A stretch of DNA of 64,000 nucleotides from Anaspis maculata (Eukaryota; Arthropoda; Insecta; Coleoptera; Scraptiidae): the NCBI GenBank assembly GCA_949128115.1, contig OX421968.1, forward strand, positions 52,469,423 through 52,533,422, given 5' to 3'. Below the pieces are notes generated by a model. The model was not told the DNA's origin. It was given only the letters and a program-made list of their open reading frames with translations, and did no database searches. Each line of letters starts with the position of its first letter. Position 1 is the stretch's first letter. This document shows positions 10,775-21,871 of the stretch, piece after piece. Both the position numbers and the translations under genes were made by a program.

Positions 10775-11541
10775 CCTATCTAACTTCAACTTTTGTGATC
10801 AAGTTTACGGACCTTGTCTTGATAAGGCCGATATCTGTCGAATTCAAAAAGCTCAAAATGCCTGTCTCAGATTCATTTTTGGCATCACCAGGGGGAGCAG
10901 AACTAGTCACAAACTACGGGATGATTGGTTGAATATGCCTAATCGGCGTAGGCTTCACTACTATTGTTTCTGTTACCAGTTAATTAATGGAAAAACTCCT
11001 CAGTATTTATGTCAACGGCTGAGCTTCCGCACGGATGTCCACAATTTAAATCTGAAGTATAGAGGGCGCCTAACACCTCCTTCACACAGAACAGCACTTT
11101 TTGAAAGATCCTTTTCTTACAACATTGTGAAAGCTTATAACCATGATCTATATGATACAATGTCATGACTCTCCGTGTTTGTCCAACTGGTATCAATATA
11201 ATTTCTGTTGTGTTGTAACTTGCTATTGTACTTTGCCTCCTTGCCTACATTATTTCATGTTTTTTTTTCAATGTACTTCTTAAGTTGACTGCTTCTTTTT
11301 GACGCGCTATGTATTTCTTACTTTCTGTTAGTTTTGTATAAACTTGATTGGTTCTTCTGTTTATTTTTTATCTTTTTTTTTTCATCAAGGCCGTAAGGTG
11401 TACCAGATCTCTGTGACTTATGTTGTGGTGACTCTGATTACGGTCTTTTTAGTCACCATCTATTGATGTACACATGTTTTCTTTCTTTTTATGTTATTTT
11501 CTTTGGAGACTAATAAATTGGTTATCATTATTATTATTAAA
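10775..11541 (+). pseudogene. C-terminal domain and 3' tail of the CR1/L2-like element
   Basis: The frame reads VYGPCLDKADICRIQKAQNA, then NACLRFIFGITRGSRTSHK. The block RRRLHYYCFCYQLINGKTPQ and RTALFERSFSYNIVKAYN follows, typical of the region behind the RT domain in this superfamily. The frame ends at about 11168. A 370-bp 3' region then ends in TCATTATTATTATTAAAT (11526-11541), a short simple-repeat tail rather than a long poly(A). Confidence 0.75.
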
Positions 11542-11769
11542 TAGAGAAAAATTCCAGGACCGGACTAAGAAAAATTTATATTTAGGTTTTCGTGTCCAAA
11601 AGTACCTATTTTGAGTGAAATTCAAAAAACCAGTTACCATATTTATAAAGCTGAGAAAAAACTCTACTGTAATGGCTTTTCAATTTTGACGGCACAGTTG
11701 AGGTTTTCGGGCAAAAAAATTGGGAAACAGCTTATGCACTGGAGGTAAAACTTTTTCCGGGCATAAAAA

Positions 11770-13270
11770 TCATAGTAAAGTGCTCGCCAATTGAAGTGGT
11801 CTACCCAAAAAATTTAGTCACATTCAAAGTGACATAACTCTTGAATGAAAAAACTATTTTGAATCGTTTTATGTTTTCTGATTAGCTCATGGATTGGATT
11901 ACAACATGTCATGGGCCGTTTTTGGTACAGGTGTTTCATATCAATTATACAGGGCGCTCAATCAGGTACTGCAAAAATGGAAAAATTTGGACTGGTCCCA
12001 TTTCACAAAAAATGGTTTTTGGTTTTTTCCAAGTGTTTCAGGAAAGATGTTTTTCCTATACCTTGAGGCAGTTTTCAAAATTTTGAGTCTATCTCCTCCA
12101 ATTACACAGTGATCTCAAAAATGCAACTTTTTGATCTGGCATTTATATCTATTTCAATTGTTGGTCGATTTTGGAAAATAAGGACTCTTGTTGAAGCTTA
12201 AGACTCAGATGAGAAGGCTCGAGGATCGGAACTGACTGGAAACAAAAATTTTGAAAAAGCGAAGGAATCAAAAGTGACCTAAATATGAAGCACCCTAGAA
12301 ATCAGGTTCAGGAAAAGAACTAAATAAAAATCAACTTGCCTCCAAACAGACTTTTATTTCCGAACATTTTGAGGTATTTTCCGATTTTGAGTAATAAAAA
12401 TTGTCGATGCGGGACCCATTTTACAAATTCACTTTTCAGAAGATAATACCGGACCTTCCTCGACTGAAAATGCACGTAACCCAGGTTACCTTCTTATTGT
12501 CGAATGTTACCTTCACATTTAAAGAGACAGGCACCAGTTATGATCTCGTAACGCAGGTTTCGTCTATTTTTAGGTGAAAAACGTCCAGTATTCTTCGTTG
12601 GAAGCATCCATTTCTAATTTGGATTCATTGCCACAATTTTTACTCCATACAAATGAGAAACACATTAAAATGTTCAGAAAGAATGGTTTGTTTGGAGACA
12701 AGTTGTTTTTTGATTATACCTTTCCTAAACCGGATCTCTAGCAAGTTTGTCATTTGAGTCACTTTTGATTCAATCCCTTCTCCCTTCCCTTCTTCAATTC
12801 TGATCCTCGATCCTTCTGACCTGAACCTTTAGCTTCAACAAGAGCCCTCATTTTCCAAAATCGGCCAACAACGAATAAAGTTATTACTGCAAAACCAAAA
12901 ACTAAAAGGTTACATTTTTGAGATCACCCTGTAACTGAAGCAGATAGGCAAAACATTTCAAAAATGATTCAAGTTATGGTTATAACAACTCCCCTGAAAC
13001 ACTTGGAGAAAACCAAAAACTATTTTTTGTGAAATGGGACCAATGCAAACTTTTCCATTTTTGCGGTACCTGATTGACGGCCCTGTATAATTAATACGAA
13101 ACACTTGTACCAAAAATAGTCCATGACATGTTATAGTCCAATACGTGAGCTAATTAGAAAACATAAAACGATTCTAAATAGTAAATTTATTCAAAAGTTA
13201 TGACACTTTCAATGTGACTGTATTTTTTGAGTGGACCATTTCAATTGGCGAGCACTTTAGTTCGATATGA
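11770..13270. mobile_element. Nested palindrome: foldback element (11950-13085) inside a larger inverted repeat
   Basis: The inner element has ends TA|CAGGGCGCTCAATCAGGTAC (11948) and GTACCTGATTGACGGCCCTG|TA (to 13087). Their sequence continues as complementary arms through AAAAATGGAAAA. The outer arms, 11770-11947 and 13088-13270, are again complementary (GTGCTCGCCAATTGAAGTGG against CCATTTCAATTGGCGAGCAC). The whole is therefore one concentric palindrome about 1.5 kb long. No transposase is visible. Bases 11542-11769 carry only AT-rich sequence. Confidence 0.75.
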
Positions 13271-13459
13271 TCCACAATTATACTCCAGTTCCATCATTTT
13301 TGTGGACTGCTGTACGTGTAGCTTATATTGAATGACGTAGGAAAAAATTTAGAATCGGAAATAGTGAAATTTCAATTTTCTTGTTTCCCTTTCACTGAAA
13401 ACAATTATTTCTTGAACTTGGAGGAAAATTATTGTCGGATTAGAAGAATTCAGAAAAAA

Positions 13460-13575
13460 TACTGAAAGAATCGTCAGTGTAAATTTTGTCTTTATTGAAC
13501 CTTAGTCAACTCCACACAATTTTTGAAAAAATATGACGCGTTTCGCCCTTGTCAAAAGGGCATAATCAGAATCTA
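13460..13575 (-). mobile_element. Penelope-like element terminal fragment
   Basis: On the minus strand a hammerhead-like motif is followed by about 45 bases and then TTCAATAAAGAC (AATAAA at 13491-13496). That order is characteristic of the terminal (pseudo-LTR) part of Penelope-like elements. No GIY-YIG or RT coding sequence lies next to it, so it is only a fragment. Confidence 0.5.
13535..13569 (-). ncRNA. Hammerhead-ribozyme-like motif, core mutated
   Basis: Minus strand: CTGATTA, then a stem GCCCTT / AAGGGC closed by TTGAC, then GAAAC and GCGTC. This matches the hammerhead core CUGAUGA - stem II - GAAA - stem III except that G8 of the core is U, which should inactivate cleavage. Hammerheads of this small type are known from Penelope-like retroelements. 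Confidence 0.5.
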
Positions 13576-14589
13576 AAACTAAACACATAAAGAATTAACA
13601 AGCACAACAGACGAAAGTATTAAAATACATACAGAAGAGATCGATAAATATTTAAAAACGCGCGTAGGTGTGTACACCTATAGGTGTTATCTATCAATAA
13701 TTTTGTATCAATAATTTAAAATCAATATTGAAAAACCTCAACAAAGAGAGACCGCTATTAGTTTAAATTTCGGGATGTGGGGAACAAAAAGGGCATAAGT
13801 ACAGTACAGATGAATTGAAATGGACCTGCTCGTTTAGACATAGAAGAAGTTGACTAGAATGGAATTTTCTTATCTCGAGCTCTTCAAGGCAGTTACAAAT
13901 TAACTTGTCCGAAGTTACATGTAGTACTTCCATCTGATCTTCACTTTGGGTATGTGACGACAGGAGACAGTGTCTGGAAAAGACCGACATAGAACCCGCC
14001 GCGTCGTCAGTAAGAAGCTGGTGTTTTCTCTTAATATGGCGGAAGTGTTCCTTAAGGCAGCAGTCACACTGGAGCCATCACCACCCACTACCACCCACCA
14101 CCACCCACTACCACCAAGCAAAATAATCCGCCCTGCTGAGCCGCTTTCCATTCAAGTGATCCATCTACCCGGAGTAACTCCATCTGATCCGACACGCCCA
14201 TTTCCTGTTCCATTCGTGTAAACTGAACTACTCTGAACTACTACGAAGTGATCCAAATTTTGCTTTCCCCCGTCCCCTCGTGCACCACCTTTTTGGCGCG
14301 GGGTAACAAGCTCATGTGTGGTGGGGATAGTGTATCTAGTATAGTCATCCGTCAACTACCCATTGATGCCCATCGCGCATGCTTCTACTCTACACCTCTA
14401 AAAGCGTTCCATTCGGTTCCTCAAACTCATTTTAACAGATCTACTCCAAACGGATCTGATCCGGGTAGCAGAGTAGTTGAATGGAAAGCTGCTCTGGTCT
14501 CACTGAGCCACCGTCCATCGTCCACCGTTAACCACCGTGTCCCCCTCCTAAATGTGACATAATCCTGTTTTATATAATCCGTACTACAA

Positions 14590-14640
14590 TTCTGTAGCGA
14601 AAGTTGCCTAAAAACCACGATTTTAGGCAACATTCGCTAC
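14590..14640. repeat. Hairpin GTAGCGAAAGTTGCCTAAAA...TTTTAGGCAACATTCGCTAC
   Basis: A near-perfect hairpin with short loop. The same hairpin, plus flanking CCGCAGTACACTGATGTAGCG wording, lies at the centre of the 52783-53591 foldback, in inverted orientation. Confidence 0.7.
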
Positions 14641-14773
14641 ATCAGTGTACTGCGGAATGTATTTGATACTCCCGGGGACTTTTCTCACATGATTCAAGAA
14701 TAGCGGCCCAGCCAAGGATGGGCCCAGCTCATGACAAGATTGACAAGTTCTCTGATTGCAATGATTTCGTCTG

Positions 14774-15019
14774 TTGACTCAGTACCGACGAAGTTGTAGC
14801 TTATACTACATCTCGAAAAAAATCCGTAAAAAACGCCGGAACATGTGGGTGCGTCAAATGTTTCTCGATAGAGAACAACTAGGAGAATTTCATCAATTAG
14901 TGCCGCAGCTTGTTGATGATGAAAAACAATTTTACAGTTATTACCGTATGAACAAGAAATGTTACAATTTGTTAGTGACAAAAGTGAAACCTTTGTTCTC
15001 TTCGGGACATACACATTAT
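14774..15019 (+). pseudogene. PIF/Harbinger transposase N-terminal fragment
   Basis: The frame reads KKRRNMWVRQMFLDREQLGEF, then LVPQLVDDEKQFYSYYRMNK and NLLVTKVKPLF. The W-V-R, D-R-E-x-G and F-x-x-x-x-R-M blocks fit the start of Harbinger (ALP1-like) transposases. The DDE catalytic part is absent: the frame is cut at 15020 by the foldback insertion, and no homologous continuation is found beyond 16104. Confidence 0.6.
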
Positions 15020-15020
15020 A

Positions 15021-16103
15021 CCGGGTGATCATTTGAAAACTATCCACCTGCAATATCTCCCGATTCCTAGTGCAAATGTCTTTGAGCAAAAACAGGTCGA
15101 TTTTTATATCGAGGGGGACATCTAAAACATACATTGAAGAATTTATATCTTGAGCCCCCTCGCCCCCACTCACCCCAACTTTGAAATTTCAAATGACACC
15201 ACCTACCTTGCGATACATCAAATTAAAGAGAATTAAATTCTCTTTCTAAAAAAAATATTTCAAAATTTTACAACTCTACCCCCTGTTCTTCCTAAAATTC
15301 TCTGAGTGTCCAAGGTTATATTCTTGACCTCCATTTCCCTTCAATGCAGTAAACGTCATCCTGCACAGCATCAGAAAAGAAAATTTTCTAAAAAAAAAAA
15401 GTGCCACCCAAATTTACCCCTTCGCTCCCCCCACCTGACCTCAAAAATTTAAAATGTCAATACCCACTTTGTAATACATCAAATTGAAGGAAATTGAATT
15501 CTCTCCCTGAAAAAGATTTTTTCACAATTTTTAAAGTTCCCCATTGCCCCCCTAGAATACTCCAAATGGCCAATTTATTGGGGGAGGGGTAGAAAATTTC
15601 AAAAAAATTCTTTTCGGAAAGAGAATTCAATTCCCTTCAATTTGATGTATCACAAAGTAGGTGGTGTTTTGTTAAATTTGGGAGTTGAGGTGGGGGAGAG
15701 CGAAGGGGTGAATTTAGGTAGCACTTTTTCCACCGAAAATTTTCTGCTTCGATGCTATCTAGGATGACGCCAACTAAATTGAGAAAAAAATGAGGGGTCC
15801 AGAATATAAAATGGGACAGTCAGAGAATTTTTAGAGAAAAGGGGGTGGGGTTGAAAATTTTGAAAATATTTTTTTCAGAAAGAAAATTTAATTTACTTCA
15901 ATTTGATGTATCACAAGGTAGGTAGTGTCATTTGAAATTTCAAAGTTGGGGTGAGTGGGGGCGAGGGGGGTGAATATAGAAATTTGCCAATGTATGTTTT
16001 GGATGTCCCCCTCGATATAAAAATCGACCTGTTTTTGCTCAAAAAAATATTCACTAGGAATCGGGAGTTATTGCAGGTGGATAGTTTTCAAATGATCACC
16101 CGG
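15021..16103. mobile_element. CCGGGTGATC foldback element, copy 1 (1083 bp)
   Basis: The termini are TA|CCGGGTGATCATTTGAAAAC and GTTTTCAAATGATCACCCGG|TA. Complementarity continues over most of the length: CCACCTGCAATA, then CGCCCCCACTCACCCC, then CTTCAATTTGATGTATCA and so on, giving one long imperfect hairpin. A second copy in opposite orientation is at 42898-43971. No coding capacity; open frames mirror each other. Confidence 0.85.
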
Positions 16104-16339
16104 TATGTTGTATGTATGCACAAAGTGTTTGTTCTGCATGCGCATCAAGATGCGTATTGTTAACCACCGACCACTGACCACCACTTTAGAAATTTCAAAC
16201 ACATGGCCACCGGTGGTCACTGGGCGGTGGTAAGAGGTGGCTGCAGTGTGACCAGCATCATTACATTGCGTGCGCTTGATTTTTGGTTGATGGTAGTGGG
16301 TGGTGGTGGGTGGCTCAGTGTGACTGCTGCCTTAGGCTT

Positions 16340-17215
16340 AGGTTTTGGACAAATGATGCTCTGCCGCTATCTTGGCCACTCTTGGCCACCATATTGAAAT
16401 TTCTTATCACTCAACGATTTTCATGGAGCTTGGGACTCACCTTTGTTTCGTATGATAATTCTTATTCTCCAGCCTAATTCCAACATTCTGCCGCCATCTT
16501 GGCCGCCATATTGAAATTTCTCATTAGTGGAACGATTTTCATGAAACTTGGAACGCACCCTTGTCTAAAGTACGATCATTTTTAAGCCAAATTTCATGAA
16601 TCTGATATTATTTTGGGCGCCATATTGAAATTTCTGCCCAAATAACGGTAGAACCCTAATTAACATCTTGCGTTCACTAATCCTTCAAAAAGGAAGTGCG
16701 CTACTGAGCCTCATGCCCATGAGGCGTATTTGCTTGTTTATAAAGTATCAGTGAGGGAATGTAACATGAAAATTTCGATCGATTATACGAAACCGTTGCA
16801 GAAATATTGCACTTTGAAAATTATGTCTAAAAGTAAACAAGCGAATATGCCTCATGGGCATGAGGCTCAGTAGCGCACTTCCTTTTTGGAGGATTAGTGA
16901 ACGCAAGATGTTAAGTGATAAGGGTTCTACCGTCTTGGGCAAAAAATTGCAATATGGCGGCAGAATTATGAAACTCAGCTTGAAAATAGGAATGATCGTA
17001 CGAGACAAGCGTAACTCTCAAGTTTCATGAAAATCTTTCCACTTATAAGAGATTTCAATATGGCGGCCAAGATGGTGGGGCAATCATAAAATTTGGCTTG
17101 AAAATAAGAATGATCGTACTAGACAAGGGTGAGTTTCAAGTTTCATGACAATCGTTCCACTAATAAGAAATTTCAATATGGCAGCCAAGATGGCGGCCGA
17201 ATTATGAAAGCCAAC
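16340..17215. repeat. Palindromic array of GCCGCCATCTTGG units, centre near 16790
   Basis: The left arm has units with GCCGCCATCTTGGCCGCC and GGAACGATTTTCATGAAACT. The right arm has their complements (GGCGGCCAAGATGG near 17060 and 17190). The inner arms match from CGGTAGAACCCTAATTAAC (16645) to TTAAGTGATAAGGGTTCTACC (to 16936) and include GCCTCATGCCCATGAGGC. Each arm is itself a short tandem array of a 120-140 bp unit. Confidence 0.7.
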
Positions 17216-17219
17216 CTGC

Positions 17220-17410
17220 CTATTTGGTCCTTGAGGACCTAAGCTATCCACCGGATAAAGTTCAATCTTCAACGGCTGTAGCTTTATTTCCCGAGGAGAA
17301 GTTCAACTTCATCGAAGTGCACAGGAGATCTCTGTTTTTTGAGAATAATGATAACGATGTATGGATAACAAAAATAGTGCCACATTGGCCACCCTTGGAG
17401 ACATCAGCTA
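17220..17410 (-). repeat. Inverted copy of the 4501-4800 unit
   Basis: It reads in reverse complement the words CACCCTTG, GTTCAACTTC, GTGCA and ATTATCATTATTCTC of the duplicated unit at 4501-4800. No gene. Confidence 0.65.
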
Positions 17411-17487
17411 TTAATCGGAAAAAAGTCCCAAGACTCTTGTTTCAATTCTCGAGAAGGAGTACAGCGTCTTAATTTCTGCACGGACTC

Positions 17488-17488
17488 G

Positions 17489-17523
<35 letters not shown>
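17488..17523 (+). repeat. (GACA)n microsatellite
   Basis: About eight uninterrupted GACA units. A related (GGAC)n run is at 18578-18607. Confidence 0.95.
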
Positions 17524-17527
<4 letters not shown>

Positions 17528-17754
17528 CGGCCACATAAGCGTCATTCTGTTACTTATATAAAAAAATGTGCTCCAACTGATTTCGACCTCCTGAACACGA
17601 ATATCGGGTTCACTTTTGAATTGGAACATTTCTTTTTTATCGAAAAACCGAAAAAATGGTAGCCTTGTCACATGATTTTTAGTGATACCTACCTACTTTT
17701 TTTTTTTTTATTGAGCGAACATGTTTCGTAATTTGAGTGCCATTATCCTTCAGG

Positions 17755-18545
17755 TACCTAGTATTGGCTATTTCAAAATGTTCAATTACTATTTCGGCAC
17801 GTCTGATTTTAAATTTGTAGGGTCGTGTAATATGCGCCGAGCCGTGGCTTTGCGGTCGTTTTCAAAAATGGATAACAATTGACCCGACGGTCGGATCGAA
17901 GTGGGGTTTTTGTCAAAAGAAAGTTCAAATTGTTCTTTAAATATAATGCCGTACATACAGTGATGTATTTCAATAAGAAATTGTAGTTGCCTGCATATCG
18001 CAACCTTCTACATCTTACCGCGAATGCCAGCACTTGATCGGCGAAGCCGCCCTACACCAAAATGTTATTTTTGTAATTGTTCATGATTATTTCGGCAAAA
18101 TTTTTCTTGATTCGCGTACCAAGGCCATGAGCTACCCATTCGAGTTGAAATATTTTCTGTATTGAATTTCGTTTTGTTCGGAGGAAAGGATATCAAGCAC
18201 CAGCAAGCAACGAATAAATCATTTGCGGCCGAGCCGTAGTTTCGGAGTCATGTTCAAAAATTAATAACTACTAATCGGCACCTCGCACCGATGTGAAATT
18301 TTCATTAAAATAAAGTTCAAATCATCTTCTAAATATAACTCCGCATATGTATTATGGTAAAATGATGAGATCGGATACTTCCTCGCATGTGATAACTTTC
18401 GAGATCAGGCCGGCTTCTGAAATGCAGCATTCAACGGCGATGCCGCGTCACACTAAATTGTTATTATTGTCATTGTTTATTATTATTTCGTCAAGATTTT
18501 TCTTGGTTCGGGATACAAGGTCATGAGCTACCCAATGGAGTAAAA
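17755..18545 (+). repeat. Diverged tandem duplication, period about 390 bp
   Basis: GCCGAGCCGT, AAAGTTCAAAT, TTCTTGATTCG(C)G and AAGGCCATGAGCTACCCA in the first unit recur, in order and about 390-395 bases later, in the second (18227-18540). The units are clearly diverged. No protein is recognised. The array ends at the (GGAC)n run at 18578. Confidence 0.7.
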
Positions 18546-18684
18546 AATTTTCGCAAAAACCTTTTCGTCTAGGACTAGATGCGGGGACGGACGGACGGAC
18601 GGACGGACAAAGCGAGGACAAAAGCGCCTTCCCGTTTGGAGAAGTGCGCTAAAAACACCCTGTATCTTCGTAACCAATGGTCAA

Positions 18685-19640
18685 AAATTTTTCATTGGTT
18701 CAACATGAACAAACTTGTTATCAATGCAAATAAAAAAAATATAATTGGATTCGGGAGTGGGTTTCCTATTGAGCATGTAGTATGTGGCAATGGAATTGTT
18801 AATATTTCTGAAAGTTCTAAGTTTCTAGGATTGTTTCTAGATCGAAGATTGACATGGACAGAACACGCTCATAAATTAAAACCACGCCTGAGCTCAGATA
18901 TATTTGTTTTGAGACGCCTAAAACTATTTGTGAATCACAAAACTTTGATGATTGTATATCATTCTTATTTTGTCTATTTATTACGACATGGGATATTATT
19001 TTGGGGCAATAGTTCAGAAATTAATAGTTTACTCAAACTACAAAAAAGGCAATTAGAGTAATAATAGGTCTACCTCAGAGAGATCATGTAACTGCAAGAT
19101 CTAAACATACCTACAGTGATAGCACTTTACATTCTAGAATGTGTTGTCTATGTTTATAAAAATTTAGGGAAATTCTCGTTAGGAACAGAGGTGCACAGCC
19201 ACAATACAAGAGGAAGCAACTTAGTGAGAGGAAACATTCCTCACACAGGTACTGTCCAGAAATCATTTATTTATCAATCACTCATGTTATTTAACCACTT
19301 ACCACTTCATATAAAAAGCCTCAGGCTAAGCCTCTTCACCAAACGGGTGAAATTGTTTCCAGTAAGTAAGGTATTTCACAAAACGGATGATTTTATGAAC
19401 GACAAAAGTGAATGGGATGAATGAAGGGAGATAAATAAGAAATTCAAATAAAAATTGGAGGGGTCAAGTATGAGCTCCAGGGCTGGAAATCATACTATAC
19501 ATGAATGCATTTTTCATATCTTCCTATTTGTTTCGTGTTATATAATTTATTTACATCATAACTCATATTGTTGCATACCCACAGGTATTATTGTAATCAT
19601 AAGCGACAATTAAATATTATTATTATTGTTATTATTATTA
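18685..19640 (+). pseudogene. Jockey-superfamily retrotransposon, 3' part of ORF2 and tail
   Basis: The frame reads NMNKLVINANKKNIIGFGSG, then ISESSKFLGLFLDRRLTW, typical of the block after the FADD motif. YLLRHGILFWGNSSEIN follows. After a frame change comes YILECVVYVYKNLGKF with VHSHNTRGSNLV and SFIYQSLMLFNHLP. The 5' part is lost: upstream is a repeat ending ATTTTTCATTGGTT. The tail ends with (ATT)n at about 19612-19640. It belongs to a different family from the 6.7-11.5 kb element. Confidence 0.7.
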
Positions 19641-20088
19641 TGGCAACCAAACCAAGTTTAAAGTTAAACTCGAAGTGAGCAACCCGGCGTTAGAGACATT
19701 CCCGAAATAACCTGAACCTGGGAACCTAGCTGGCTTGGAAAAATTAATTTGGGGGGGAGGGGAACGCTGAACCGCTTTTCGTCTCCTAATTTACGCCACT
19801 GGCGTCTGAGATTTAATTCTAAAATGTGTTTCAAGGGGTTTCAATAGTGAACATGAAAAAAGTGAATATTTCTAAATGTTTCCTATTAGGTATTCATTTT
19901 ATAGAAATTATATTTTTGCCAAACTGATGTGGGACGTGACTCGTAGATACGTGCATTTAGTGAGATCACCAAGCACAATTATTTATTGCCTAAAAAATTC
20001 GACTTTCCAATGTTGCTTTATCATTATTGTTTCCGAGGTTCCCGGGAGGAATTCTCTGGACATTCTGATATCTTTCTACATAATGGTG
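19641..20088. other. Spacer between two retrotransposon remnants
   Basis: It begins with the inverted copy of the 5112-5166 repeat (19640-19695), then unrecognised AT-rich sequence. No gene is seen. Confidence 0.5.
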
Positions 20089-21535
20089 TTTTTTTTAGGA
20101 CGTTTATTGAATATAATATAGAAGAATTACAGTTACAATGAGTAATCAGTAAGTAATCATATAATACAAATACATAAATAGTAAATACTTGTAAGTAAAA
20201 AACTTCATCCATTTTAACTGAATCTTCAAACGTTCCTAAAATACTTGCCGCATTACCCCTTTGAATTTCTAAACTGATTTTTTGAATAAAAAAGGACTTG
20301 GCTTTCACATTGCCAGATTTGTCAATTAAAAGTTTTCCAAGAGAATTTGCAAAATTTAAAGCTTCTGAAGACCAAACACCTAAAGTTTCCACGGCGAGAG
20401 CAACAAACTCAAAATGCTCAGATAGAGCCGAGTATTTTCTCGTTTTGTCTCTTACTGCTTTAGAGGCAGCAGCACCTGCTAACAAGGACGTATTTTCGAC
20501 ATGAGAGGGAGCAAGTGTATCTACACAAGTGAAGTCCCAGATGAGAGAGCGACCTTTTCCCCGAGGAATTAATGACATACCATCTGGTCTTTTACCGTCG
20601 GCTCTGCTCAGGCCAGGTGGTTCCAAAATTGAAGGTATGTCGACAGAAGCCAAAGCACGCTTGATTGTGTTGTTCAAAGCGGCATGTCTTGGAATTCTGC
20701 CAACACTCCTAGAACAAAATAGGCCATGAAGACCACCGGCATTAACGTTGACTCCGCAAATGCAAGTTTGTGGCTGGCATAATTTAGAACCTAGCCGCAA
20801 TGCTGCGCTGCTATTCTCAACGTGTTCTTGTCCAACAGGGTACCTAGAGGAAGAGATGGATAAGCTTTCAGCCAGGCACCTGATTCTTCTCGTGCGCAGG
20901 CCAATAAACGTGCTTTATCGGTTATTTCAGTTGAAGATCTTAGTAGTTTGTCAAGCTTATCCTCCATCAAAGGTATATCCCAACTTTTTTGAGAGTTTGT
21001 GTTCAGTGGGAGGCCGGCTTTTGGTTGTAAAGCTAACCAGCTATTTTGTGCTTCGGATAGACAGTCAACTTCGAAATCACCTAGTGATGGAGAAACGATT
21101 GTACCAACGAGGTTGACTGTACTGTAGACCGAAGACAAAAAAAGCCGGAAGGGCTACATCTAAGGCACTGCGGACTCCCAAACCCCCTAAATTGACTGGT
21201 AAAGAAGCTTGCTTCCAATAAGAATCGGTCAACTTTATATTAAGAATTTGTTGCAAGCTTATCTGAATGACAAAGTCTAGTTTGGACAAAAGATTTTGAC
21301 ATAAAAAAGTTGGGCTAGATCTGAAAAAATAAGTTAGACGTGGAATCCAGAAACAAGATTTTAATAAGTGTAAAGCAATATGCGGTTGAATTTCAGAAAG
21401 GTTTTTTGTGAAATGTTCTATTTTTCTAATCTTGGAATCAAAAATTTCGTTCATCGACTCTTCCATCAAAGGAGGAAATTCAACACGGCGGCACAAAATG
21501 ATCAATATCTTTGGCAATTCACCTTCGATTTTCAA
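20089..21535 (-). pseudogene. Retrotransposon with restriction-like nuclease domain, 5'-truncated copy 1
   Basis: The first frame (21535-21138) is the end of an RT domain, with LLKSCFWIPRLTYFF and LPVNLGGLGVRSALDVALPA. The second (21134-20791) contains KSWDIPLMEDKLDKLL and ARLLACAREESGAWL. The third (20800-20110) has a zinc-knuckle-like C-I-C-G...H-G-x-x-C, RHAALNNTIKRAL and the nuclease-like KRPDG...LIWDFTC. Two frameshifts separate the frames. An AATAAA (20103-20108) is followed by A8 (20089-20096) as the 3' end. The Cys/His plus RPD...D order resembles the restriction-like endonuclease region of the R2/R4/NeSL/Utopia group; the exact clade is not resolved. A second, interrupted copy is at 42610-47270. 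Confidence 0.7.
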
Positions 21536-21871
21536 AATTCAAAAACGTCACTGAAGCTGAAACACCGATCTTCATAACTGTGCTATTGGAATGCATGAAA
21601 TATTTTTTTGGGAAATCGCGCTCGTACTGAACTTTCGGCTATTTTACACTGTTCCATTGATCACCCTGTAGCAACCTTATGAAACACTGTACGTATTTGA
21701 CGTGATAAAGGCATGAAAACGAAAGATTGGGCAATCGAACACTGAAAACCGATATGAAATCGCTTGCGGAAATCAAAAGTTATGATGATTTTAGAAATCG
21801 TCTGAATTTGCTTGTCCCCTAGACTCTTTTGATGTGTGTATATATATTTTTTAATTTATCCCAGAGATATA

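Larger units (their letters stand above)
14056..16331 (+). mobile_element. PIF/Harbinger-type element, interrupted by a foldback
   Basis: The ends are inverted repeats: GGCAGCAGTCACACTGGAGC at 14056 and, on the minus strand from 16331, GGCAGCAGTCACACTGAGCC. Both run on into CCACCCAC(TACC) strings. The flanks are TTAA on the left and TTA on the right, consistent with the TWA target of this superfamily though offset by one base. Inside are a transposase N-terminus (14774-15019) and a younger 1083-bp foldback (15021-16103). Removing the foldback leaves about 1.2 kb, too short for a complete autonomous element. Confidence 0.65.
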
